Source of the DNA: Alphaproteobacteria bacterium
Lineage (GTDB): Bacteria; Pseudomonadota; Alphaproteobacteria; ATCC43930; CGMCC-115725
Length of the DNA: 41,482 bases
Direction of reading: 5' to 3'
NCBI GenBank assembly: GCA_019240125.1
Contig: JAFAYW010000021.1
Location: forward strand, 1-41,482
Of this stretch, positions 7,138 through 14,227 are shown piece after piece (position 1 is the stretch's first letter; each line of letters begins with the position of its first letter). The notes below the pieces were generated by a model. It ran no database searches. It worked only from the letters and a program-made list of their open reading frames with translations, and had not been told where the DNA came from. A program made the translations under genes and the position numbers.

Positions 7138-8088
7138 CTAGACGACGCTCTCCGGCGTCAGGGCGCACACCTCATCGGTATCCGCCAGCTCGATCTGGAT
7201 TGTCGTATGATGAATACCGAACCGCACCGCGAGATCGCGCGCTACCTGCGTCAGGGCCGCGTCGCCCGGGTGGCCGCCCGGCATCACGAGATGGCAGGTC
7301 AGTGCGGTTTCCGTCGTGCTCATGCCCCAGATGTGGAGGTCGTGGGTCGCCGCGACTCCCGGCAGGCGGCGCAGATAGTCACGCACCGCCAAGGCGTCGA
7401 CGGCCTCCGGCACGGCGTTGAGCGCCAGGCCCATGGCTTCCTTGATGACGTCCCACGCGCCGTAGACGATAACCGCCGAGACGATCAGGCAAACCGCCGG
7501 GTCGAGCCATTGCGCGTCGGTCAGCTCGATGACGAGCCCGGCAATGACAACCCCGGCGGTGACCAGCGCATCGCCGGCCATATGCAGAAAGGCGGCGCGG
7601 ATATTCACGTCGCGCCGCCGTCCCGAGACGAAGAGCAACGCCGTGGCACCGTTAATAACAATACCAGCCCCAGCGACCCAGACGATCAATCCGCCGGCGA
7701 CCACCGTCGGATGCGCCAGCCGCAGTACCGCCTCCCACGCGATGCCACCTGTCACCAGCAGCAGGATGATCGCATTCGCCAGCGCCGCGAGGATTGAACT
7801 CGAGCGCAGGCCATAGGTGAACCGACCGCTGGGCTGGCGGCGGCTGAGCAGCGCCGCGCCCCACGACAAGGCGAGGCCAACCACGTCACCGAGATTGTGG
7901 CCGGCATCTGCCAGCAGGGCCAATGAACCGGCGATGACGCCAAAGCCGGCTTCCGTCGCGACATAGGCAAGGTTCAGGGCAATGCCGATGGCGAAGGCGC
8001 GTCCGTAGTCGCGCACGTCATGCCCATGATGAGCATGGCCATGCGCGTGCGAATGGTCATGAACGCCATGCCGATGGACGTGCGCCAT
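7138..8088 (-). CDS. Cation diffusion facilitator (CDF) Zn/Co/Cd efflux transporter
   Basis: The protein has a His-rich N-terminus (HDHSHAHGHAHHGHD), six predicted membrane spans, and the two intramembrane metal-site motifs HxxxD: ADAGHNLGDVVGL in span 2 and HMAGDALVTAGV in span 5. The C-terminal cytoplasmic domain includes THDLHIWGMSTTETALTCHL, typical of the dimerising CDF tail. It should export zinc or related divalent cations in exchange for protons, like CzcD/ZitB. I chose the ATG at 8088 because the His-rich start is typical of the family; an upstream ATG at 8124 would add 12 residues. It is transcribed divergently from the thiolase, and its stop lies 93 bases before the next minus-strand gene. 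No metal-responsive regulator is adjacent. Confidence 0.92.
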   Translation of the reverse strand: MAHVHRHGVHDHSHAHGHAHHGHDVRDYGRAFAIGIALNLAYVATEAGFGVIAGSLALLADAGHNLGDVVGLALSWGAALLSRRQPSGRFTYGLRSSSILAALANAIILLLVTGGIAWEAVLRLAHPTVVAGGLIVWVAGAGIVINGATALLFVSGRRRDVNIRAAFLHMAGDALVTAGVVIAGLVIELTDAQWLDPAVCLIVSAVIVYGAWDVIKEAMGLALNAVPEAVDALAVRDYLRRLPGVAATHDLHIWGMSTTETALTCHLVMPGGHPGDAALTQVARDLAVRFGIHHTTIQIELADTDEVCALTPESVV

Positions 8089-8205
8089 GGGCCCGCTCGG
8101 GTTGCCGCGAGGTCGGCCGATCATACCCGAGATATGGTGCCGCTTGACAGCACCGCACCGGCGCGCATCACTGCTGATCTGCCCATTTCATGCACGGAGC
8201 GCCCG

Positions 8206-9408
8206 ATGCTTGACGCCTATATGTACACCGGACTGCGCAGCCCGTTTGGACGCCACGCCGGCGCGCTCGCCAAGATGCGGCCCGACGACATGCTCGCCGC
8301 TGTCATCAGCAAGGTTGTCGCCGAGAGCGGCTTTGCCCCGGAAAAGATTGAGGATGTCGTGGTCGGCTGCGCGAATCAGGCCGGCGAGGACAGCCGCTGT
8401 ATCGCACGCCACGCGGCGCTGGTCGCGGGCTTGCCGATTGAGGTTCCCGGTACCGTGCTGCAGCGCAACTGCGGCAGCGGCCTTAACGCGATGGCCATGG
8501 CGGCGCAGGCGATCACCTGTGGCGAGGGCGACGTGTTCGTCGCCGGCGGCGTCGAGAGCATGAGCCGCGCCCCGTTTGTCATGGCCAAGGCGGAGAGCGC
8601 CTATAGCCGCGACATGCGTGTGTTCGATTCGACGATCGGCGCACGTTTCCCGAACCCCAAGGTCGAGGGCCGCTACGGCGGCGACACGATGCCCGAGACC
8701 GCCGATAATCTGGCCCGCGAATATCAGATCACCCGCGAGCAGGCCGACACCTTCGCCGCCGCATCGCAAAGCAAATACGCCGCGGCCAAGGCCGATGGCT
8801 TCTTCAACGGCGAGATCATCGCCGTCGAGGTGCCGGGCGGCCGCGCCGGCCCCGTCTCGGTCGGCGAAGACGAACATCCGCGTCCGGGTAGCGATATGGC
8901 GGCGCTCGGCAAGTTGCGGCCGTTATTCAAGGACGGCATCACGACCGCGGGCAACGCCTCAGGCGTCAATGACGGCGCCGTGGCGATGATCGTCGCCAGC
9001 CGCAAGGCGGGTGACGCCGCCGGTGCGCAGCCGATCGCGCGCATCCTGTCGAGCGCGGTTGCCGGCGTCGAGCCGCGCATCATGGGCATCGGGCCGGTTC
9101 CGGCCGCGCAGAAGGCGCTGGAGCGCGCCGGTCTGACGATCAACGATATCGATGTCATCGAGATCAACGAGGCCTTCGCGGCGCAGGTTCTCTCGTGCTT
9201 GCGCGGCCTCGAGGTCTCGTTCGACGACAGCCGGGTCAACCCCAACGGCGGCGCGATCGCAATCGGCCACCCACTCGGCGCCTCCGGACCGCGCATTGCT
9301 CTGACGGCCGCACGCCAACTGCAGCGCACCGGGGGCCGCTACGCATTGGTCGCGATGTGCGTCGGCGTCGGCCAGGGCATCGCCACGGTGATCGAGCGGG
9401 TCCAATAA
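8206..9408 (+). CDS. Acetyl-CoA acyltransferase (thiolase, 3-oxoadipyl-CoA thiolase-like)
   Basis: A full-length thiolase of 400 residues. The acyl-accepting Cys is in QRNCGSGLNA (Cys89), and the catalytic His/Cys pair is in GHPLGASG (His355) and MCVGVGQG (Cys385). NEAFAAQ and GGVESMSRAP are further family blocks. It catalyses reversible CoA-dependent cleavage of 3-oxoacyl-CoA, in beta-oxidation or in the last step of the 3-oxoadipate or phenylacetate pathways. The start MLDAYMYTGLRSPFG is like PcaF-type enzymes, but sequence alone does not fix the substrate. GGAG precedes the ATG, and a longer upstream frame is not needed. The convergent DUF72 gene ends three bases away. Confidence 0.93.
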   Translation: MLDAYMYTGLRSPFGRHAGALAKMRPDDMLAAVISKVVAESGFAPEKIEDVVVGCANQAGEDSRCIARHAALVAGLPIEVPGTVLQRNCGSGLNAMAMAAQAITCGEGDVFVAGGVESMSRAPFVMAKAESAYSRDMRVFDSTIGARFPNPKVEGRYGGDTMPETADNLAREYQITREQADTFAAASQSKYAAAKADGFFNGEIIAVEVPGGRAGPVSVGEDEHPRPGSDMAALGKLRPLFKDGITTAGNASGVNDGAVAMIVASRKAGDAAGAQPIARILSSAVAGVEPRIMGIGPVPAAQKALERAGLTINDIDVIEINEAFAAQVLSCLRGLEVSFDDSRVNPNGGAIAIGHPLGASGPRIALTAARQLQRTGGRYALVAMCVGVGQGIATVIERVQ

Positions 9409-9411
9409 GCT

Positions 9412-10278
9412 TTACCGGGTGACCCGCTGCCGCAAGCCCTGCGCGTTATACGGGGCGTGTACCTTGGCGTCGTTGTCGAAGTAGACGTAGACGTCGCGGC
9501 TGTGGCGCGACGGCTTGGTAGCGGGATCGATCAATTTGGCGTCGTCGGGCTGGGTACCGGCGCGCCAAGAACGGATGCGCGCGGCCCAGTGATCGAGCGC
9601 GTCGTCGGAATAGCCGCTGGCATATAGCTTCTCCGCGCCATGCAACCGTAAATAGGTAAAGTCGGCGGTAACGTCCTCGGCATAGGGAAAATCGACGGTG
9701 TCCGCGAACACCAGCGCCACCTTGTGCCGCCGCAGCTGCGCAACAAAGCCGGCATCGAGGAAACTCTCGTGGCGCACTTCAACGGCATGCCGCAGGCGGT
9801 GGTTCTTGTTGATTGTCATAAAGGCGCGGCCGTTCAGCCGCGCGTCGTGATGGTGCGCCAAACTGGCAGCACTCTCAGCGTCGTGCGGCAATGCTGACAG
9901 AAACGCGTCGAATTTCTCGGCGTTGAAGCGAAAGCGTGGCGCAAACTGCCACAAAAACGGCCCGAGCTTTTCCTCGAGCGCCAGCACGCCTGATGCAAAG
10001 AAATTGGCGAGCGGCGGCCCGATATCGTTCAGCTGCTTCATGTGGGTGATGAACCGGCTGCCTTTGACGGCGAAAACGAATCCCCCGGGTGTTTCGTCAT
10101 ACCAGCGGCGAAAAGAACCGGGACGCTGCAGCGAATAATGCGTACCGTTAATCTCGATCGTGTCGAACCGATCGGCCGCATAGGCCAGTTCGGCCGCCTG
10201 CCGCAGGCCCTTCGGGTAGAAATCGCCGCGCCAGCCGGGATAGCGCCAGCCGGAAATACCGATCCTTACCCGGGTCAT
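9412..10278 (-). CDS. DUF72 (YecE-like) protein
   Basis: This 288-residue protein shows the DUF72 signature: opening strand RIGISGWRYPGWRGDFYP, then FDTIEINGTHYSLQRPGSF, FVFAVKGSRFITHMKQL, and the late strand DFTYLRLHGAEKLYASGYSDD. The family adopts a TIM-barrel fold and has no settled biochemical function. I chose the ATG at 10278, which gives the usual M-T-R-V-R-I start. An upstream ATG at 10302 would overlap the divergent ABC-F gene. The gap to that gene is 14 bases, so their transcription signals must overlap coding sequence. It is convergent with the thiolase. Confidence 0.88.
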   Translation of the reverse strand: MTRVRIGISGWRYPGWRGDFYPKGLRQAAELAYAADRFDTIEINGTHYSLQRPGSFRRWYDETPGGFVFAVKGSRFITHMKQLNDIGPPLANFFASGVLALEEKLGPFLWQFAPRFRFNAEKFDAFLSALPHDAESAASLAHHHDARLNGRAFMTINKNHRLRHAVEVRHESFLDAGFVAQLRRHKVALVFADTVDFPYAEDVTADFTYLRLHGAEKLYASGYSDDALDHWAARIRSWRAGTQPDDAKLIDPATKPSRHSRDVYVYFDNDAKVHAPYNAQGLRQRVTR

Positions 10279-10292
10279 GATAGACTGACCGC

Positions 10293-12191
10293 ATGCTGAC
10301 AATTTCGGGCCTGACCTACCGCGTCGGCGGCCGGCATGGCCGTATGCTGTTCAACGAGACCAGTGCGCAAATCCCTGAGGGGAGCAAGATCGGGCTCGTC
10401 GGCCGCAACGGCATCGGCAAATCGACGCTGCTTGATCTGATCCGCGGCCGCCTGGCGCCGGATGACGGCGACATTTTCCTCCCGCGTGACTACCGCATCG
10501 GCTTTCTGGCGCAGGAAGCGCCGAGCGGCAGCGGCACGCCGATCGCCACGGTGCTCGCCGCCGATCGCGAACGCACCCGCCTGCTCGCCGATCTCGACAA
10601 CAATCCGGCACCCGAACGCATCGCGGAGATCGAGGCACGGCTCGACACGATCGGTGCACGCTCGGCGCCGGGACGGGCGGCGCGCATTTTGGCCGGGCTC
10701 GGTCTCGACGCGGCGATGCAGGAGCGGGCGTTGTCGCACTTGTCGGGCGGCTGGCGCATGCGGGTAGCGCTGGCGGCCGTATTGTTCGCCGAACCCGACC
10801 TGCTGTTGCTCGACGAGCCGACCAACCATCTTGACCTCGAAGCCGCGCTGTGGCTCGAACGCTTTCTGCGGCGGTATCGGCACAGCTTTGTGCTCGTCAG
10901 CCACGACCGGCAGTTGCTCAACGCCGCCACCACGACGACCCTGCATCTAGCGAACGGTAAGCTGACCTCTTACTCCGGCGGTTTCGACCAGTTCCTGCGA
11001 ACCCGCCGCGAGGCGATGGCGCGGCAGGCGGTGATGGCCAAGCGGCAGCAGCAGGAGAGAGAGCGGCTGGAGGGCTTTATCAATCGCTTCCGCGCCAAGG
11101 CGTCCAAGGCGCGGCAGGCGCAGAGCCGGATGAGGGCGCTCGAGAAGCTGGAACCGGTAGCGATGATGACCGATCAGGCGGCACCGGTTCTGCGCCTGCC
11201 ACAGCCGGTAGCTCCCAATCCGCCACTGCTCTCGATGGAAAAGGTCAGCACCGGCTATGACCCCGAGAAGCCAATCCTGTCACGTCTCGACCTGCGGCTT
11301 GACCCCGATGACCGCATTGCACTGCTTGGCCGCAACGGCAATGGCAAGACCACTTTCGCGCGCCTGCTGGCGGGAAGGCTGCAGGCGTTTTCGGGGCAGA
11401 TGACCCGCTCGTCGAAAGTGACCTGCGGATTTTTCGCGCAGCACCAGATCGAGGATATGCACCCCGCGCAATCGGCCTACGACCATCTGCAGGCGCTGCT
11501 GCCCGACACGCCACCGGAGCAGGTGCGCACCCGGCTCGGCACGTTTGGCTTTGGCCAGGACAAGGCATTGCTGCCGATCGGACAGCTATCCGGCGGCGAA
11601 CGCGCCCGGCTCAATTTGGCGCTAGTGACCTACAACGCACCATCACTGTTGATCCTCGACGAGCCGACCAACCATCTCGACATGGAGACGCGCGAGGCGC
11701 TGGTCACCGCGATCGAGGAGTATGCCGGCGCCGTCGTATTGGTGAGCCATGACTGGCATCTCGTCGAACTGGTCGCTGACCGGCTGTGGCTGGTCGAGAA
11801 CGGCACGGTCCGCCCCTTCGAGGACGATCTCGAAGCCTATCGCAAGCGTCTGCTGGAGCGCGACGAACCCGAGCCGGAGCGTGGGGTGGCGCCTTCTCCG
11901 GGCGACGCGCGCAAGGCCGCGCGCCGCGATGCCGCCGAGCGGCGACGCGAAGCCGAGCCGCTGCGCCGCAAATCGCGTGAGGCCGAGGCGGCGGCGTCTC
12001 GCCTTGCTGCCGAACAGCAGGCCCTCGACGAGACATTGGCCGCGCCCAACGCCTTCGGCGGGCGCGGCGACGCGCTGACTAACGCGTTGAAGCGACGGGC
12101 CGAATTGGCCCGCCTTATCGAGGAGGCAGAGGCAGCATGGCTGGCGGCCGAAACCGCCTTGGAGGAAATGTTTGTCGAGGCACGCCAGTGA
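10293..12191 (+). CDS. ABC-F family ATPase (Uup/YheS-like)
   Basis: This 632-residue soluble protein has two nucleotide-binding domains and no membrane spans. Domain 1 has Walker A GRNGIGKST (37-45), signature LSGGWRMR (150-157) and Walker B LLLLDEPTNHLD. Domain 2 has Walker A GRNGNGKTT (346-354), signature LSGGERAR (432-439) and LLILDEPTNHLD. The interdomain segment (about 235-295), rich in Arg, Lys and Gln, is the P-site tRNA-interaction motif region, and a charged coiled-coil tail covers about 530-632. ABC-F proteins act on the ribosome (translation factors or antibiotic-protection factors), and YheS/Uup types are housekeeping. No antibiotic-specific leader peptide was recognised upstream. 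Confidence 0.94.
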   Translation: MLTISGLTYRVGGRHGRMLFNETSAQIPEGSKIGLVGRNGIGKSTLLDLIRGRLAPDDGDIFLPRDYRIGFLAQEAPSGSGTPIATVLAADRERTRLLADLDNNPAPERIAEIEARLDTIGARSAPGRAARILAGLGLDAAMQERALSHLSGGWRMRVALAAVLFAEPDLLLLDEPTNHLDLEAALWLERFLRRYRHSFVLVSHDRQLLNAATTTTLHLANGKLTSYSGGFDQFLRTRREAMARQAVMAKRQQQERERLEGFINRFRAKASKARQAQSRMRALEKLEPVAMMTDQAAPVLRLPQPVAPNPPLLSMEKVSTGYDPEKPILSRLDLRLDPDDRIALLGRNGNGKTTFARLLAGRLQAFSGQMTRSSKVTCGFFAQHQIEDMHPAQSAYDHLQALLPDTPPEQVRTRLGTFGFGQDKALLPIGQLSGGERARLNLALVTYNAPSLLILDEPTNHLDMETREALVTAIEEYAGAVVLVSHDWHLVELVADRLWLVENGTVRPFEDDLEAYRKRLLERDEPEPERGVAPSPGDARKAARRDAAERRREAEPLRRKSREAEAAASRLAAEQQALDETLAAPNAFGGRGDALTNALKRRAELARLIEEAEAAWLAAETALEEMFVEARQ

Positions 12192-12272
12192 TGCAATCGT
12201 GGCGATTCGCGTGCAATACCAAGGCCATAACTCGCGCGGCCAATGGCCGCATCGGCTCGTATTTGCCCGTGT

Positions 12273-12301
12273 TTGACAGCCTTGTGACGACGGTTTATGC
12301 A
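12273..12301 (+). promoter_or_regulatory. Strong candidate sigma-70 promoter
   Basis: TTGACA at 12273-12278 and TATGCA at 12296-12301 are separated by 17 bases. The predicted transcription start falls about 18 bases before the ATG at 12327. The -35 is a perfect consensus match, which stands out in this GC-rich DNA. It should drive the unrecognised 218-residue gene and possibly the TPP enzyme genes after it. Confidence 0.6.
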
Positions 12302-12326
12302 ATTTTAACGATACGGTGGTTGTCTT

Positions 12327-12983
12327 ATGGCGCACGACATACAGCTCGTCCGTCTGTCCACATTGCACAAGGCTGCGCTCATGGCTGAATCTCCCGCGAT
12401 CAGCGACCGCAATCTCGAAGCCGCCACGAACATTTCGCTGAAGCGCGAGCCGGCGTGTTTCGCTTTTCTTTCGGCTCGCTCGGTTGCCCCGCCGATGCCG
12501 GTCGACTCGATCAACCTTGATCTTGCCTCGGCTGATTACTTCCGCGGTCGCGCCTCACTATGGACGACGCTGGAGATGCGCTCCTCGGTCAACAATGACC
12601 GGCCGACCGCGTTGCTCGGGTTTGACGAGACCTTTCTGCGCCCGTTCGCCCGCGCGTTGGTCGAGGCCGCGACGACCCGCGCTGCCTATCGCATGACGAT
12701 CGTCAACGAATCCCGCGACGGCGAGCGCTGCCGCGTCGTCGAGTATGTCACCGGCCCCGGCAAGCCGCTGAAAGAGCTGGTGTTACAGCCCTTCGACAAT
12801 GTCGTCCTGGTCAGTGCCGCAACGCCCAAGGATGGCGACGAGACACTGTTCCAGTTGCCGCGCACAGACAGCTTCCTGCGCGCTTTCGCCAAGATGGCCT
12901 ACACTGCCGATCAGGCGCTGCACGACCTGCTGGAAGAAATGGAGCGCCTCGCCCGGCAGTCGCGCGAAACCGCCGCGGACTAG
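12327..12983 (+). CDS. Unrecognised 218-residue cytoplasmic protein
   Basis: I do not recognise this protein. It lacks a signal peptide and membrane spans. The middle (about 55-165) alternates strands and helices, for example SINLDLASADYFRGRASLW, AAYRMTIVNESRDGERCRVV and ELVLQPFDNVVLVSAATP. The last 50 residues form an amphipathic helix ending LLEEMERLARQSRETAAD, which suggests oligomerisation. The start at 12327 fits the strong upstream promoter, with GGTGG before the ATG; an internal ATG at 12381 is an alternative. Codon use is typical of the window, so it is a real gene. It sits 65 bases before the TPP enzyme genes on the same strand. Confidence 0.75.
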   Translation: MAHDIQLVRLSTLHKAALMAESPAISDRNLEAATNISLKREPACFAFLSARSVAPPMPVDSINLDLASADYFRGRASLWTTLEMRSSVNNDRPTALLGFDETFLRPFARALVEAATTRAAYRMTIVNESRDGERCRVVEYVTGPGKPLKELVLQPFDNVVLVSAATPKDGDETLFQLPRTDSFLRAFAKMAYTADQALHDLLEEMERLARQSRETAAD

Positions 12984-13048
12984 CGTTCAGTATAGACCGT
13001 GTGCCGGCCGGGCCGGCACGCCCCCACAACAGCGAAGGGTCGAGCCGC

Positions 13049-13576
13049 GTGGCCGCAACCGCCGTCGCCGATTGGCGTGCCTCCATCTTTGCCGCTTTCA
13101 AATCAGCCGACATCCGCCAGATCGGCTATGTGCCCGATGCCGGCCACACCCTTCTGATCCAGCAATGCGGGGCCGACCCGGATATAACCGCTGTGTCGCT
13201 GACCACCGAGGAGGAGGGCGTTGCGCTTGCCGCCGGGGCGTGGCTCGGCGGTCAGCGGTGCGCGCTGCTGATGCAGTCGAGCGGCGTCGGCAACTGCATC
13301 AACATGCTATCGCTCGCCAAATCCTGCCGCTTCCCGCTGGTGATGCTGGTAACGATGCGCGGCGAGTGGGGCGAGTTCAATCCGTGGCAAGTGCCGATGG
13401 GGCATGCCACGCCGGCCGTGCTCGAAGCCATGGATGTTCTGGTCTACCGCGTTGATGCGGCAGCGGATGCCGGTGACACGGTCGCGGCGGCACTCGATAT
13501 CGCATTCAATGGCGGCCTCGCGACGGCGGTGTTGCTGTCGCAGCGGCTGATCGGCGCGAAGAAATGGGTGAAATGA
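13049..13576 (+). CDS. TPP enzyme, N-terminal (PYR-type) subunit; sulfopyruvate/phosphonopyruvate decarboxylase alpha-like
   Basis: This 175-residue protein is the pyrimidine-binding half of a thiamine-diphosphate enzyme: IGYVPDAGHTLLIQQC, the helix with the catalytic Glu (SLTTEEEGVALAAGAWLGG), MQSSGVGNCINMLSLAKSC and FPLVMLVTMRGEWGEFNPWQ. It corresponds to ComD of sulfopyruvate decarboxylase or the N-half of phosphonopyruvate decarboxylase. I chose the GTG at 13049 after GAAGGG; an ATG at 13001 would add 16 residues of unlikely composition. Its stop overlaps the start of the beta subunit gene by four bases (ATGA), so the two are translationally coupled and should form one active site. The substrate is unproven. 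Confidence 0.85.
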   Translation: MAATAVADWRASIFAAFKSADIRQIGYVPDAGHTLLIQQCGADPDITAVSLTTEEEGVALAAGAWLGGQRCALLMQSSGVGNCINMLSLAKSCRFPLVMLVTMRGEWGEFNPWQVPMGHATPAVLEAMDVLVYRVDAAADAGDTVAAALDIAFNGGLATAVLLSQRLIGAKKWVK

Positions 13577-14178
13577 GCGCAATCCCTGAAAAAGGCGCGA
13601 CCAACGATCCGCGTCTCGAACGGCGCGCCGCCATGCGTACCCTGCTGGCCAATCGCGGCGACATGCTGGTGGTCACCGGACTCGGCTCGACGACCTACGA
13701 CGCCGCCGCGGCCGGCGATGACGACCGCAATTTCTATTTGTGGGGAGCGATGGGCGGCGCCGCGATGGTCGGGCTCGGAATTGCGATTGCGCAGCCGAAA
13801 CGGCGCGTGCTGGTCGTAACCGGCGATGGTGAGGTGCTGATGGGGCTCGGGGCGCTTGCGACTGTCGGCGTACAGCAGCCGCCCAATCTGGCAATCGCTG
13901 CGTTCGATAACGGACATTATGGCGAAACCGGTATGCAGGCGAGCCATACACAGATGACCGTGAGCCTGTGCGGCGTCGCCCGTTCCTGCGGCCTTGAGGC
14001 CGTCTACGACATTACCGGCGACGACGCATTGCAGGAATTTGCCGGTCGGTTGCGCCATTTCGACCGCACGATGTTCGCGCGCGTCGCGATCCAGGCTGAT
14101 GAACCGCCCCGCGTGCTGCCGACCCGCGACGGGGTTGTCCTGAAAAACCGCTTTCGCCGCTCGCTCGGGCTGGAATAG
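13573..14178 (+). CDS. TPP enzyme, C-terminal (PP-type) subunit; sulfopyruvate decarboxylase beta-like
   Basis: This 201-residue protein is the diphosphate-binding half of the split enzyme. The thiamine-diphosphate/Mg motif starts at GDGEVLMGLGALATVG and ends in AAFDNGHYGETG, the GDG...N pattern. WGAMGGAAMVGLGIAIAQP is the preceding dimer-contact strand. It matches ComE-type beta subunits in length. I chose the ATG at 13573 because it overlaps the alpha stop as ATGA with GGTGAA just before it; the ATG at 13564 is an alternative. Decarboxylation of a 2-oxoacid bearing a sulfonate or phosphonate is the family reaction, but no sulfonate or phosphonate genes are nearby. The convergent molybdenum hydroxylase gene ends 49 bases on. 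Confidence 0.85.
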   Translation: MSAIPEKGATNDPRLERRAAMRTLLANRGDMLVVTGLGSTTYDAAAAGDDDRNFYLWGAMGGAAMVGLGIAIAQPKRRVLVVTGDGEVLMGLGALATVGVQQPPNLAIAAFDNGHYGETGMQASHTQMTVSLCGVARSCGLEAVYDITGDDALQEFAGRLRHFDRTMFARVAIQADEPPRVLPTRDGVVLKNRFRRSLGLE

Positions 14179-14227
14179 CGCGCACACTGCACCCTCCCCC
14201 AATTGAGGGAGAGGACTGGGAAGATGA

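Noticed and set aside
8144..8172. TTGACA upstream of the thiolase as a promoter
   Set aside because: The -35 is perfect, but no acceptable -10 lies 16-18 bases downstream, so it is not listed as a feature.
14191..14214. C-rich/G-rich inverted repeat between the TPP and molybdenum hydroxylase genes
   Set aside because: Only a 5-bp stem can be formed with confidence; too weak to call a terminator.
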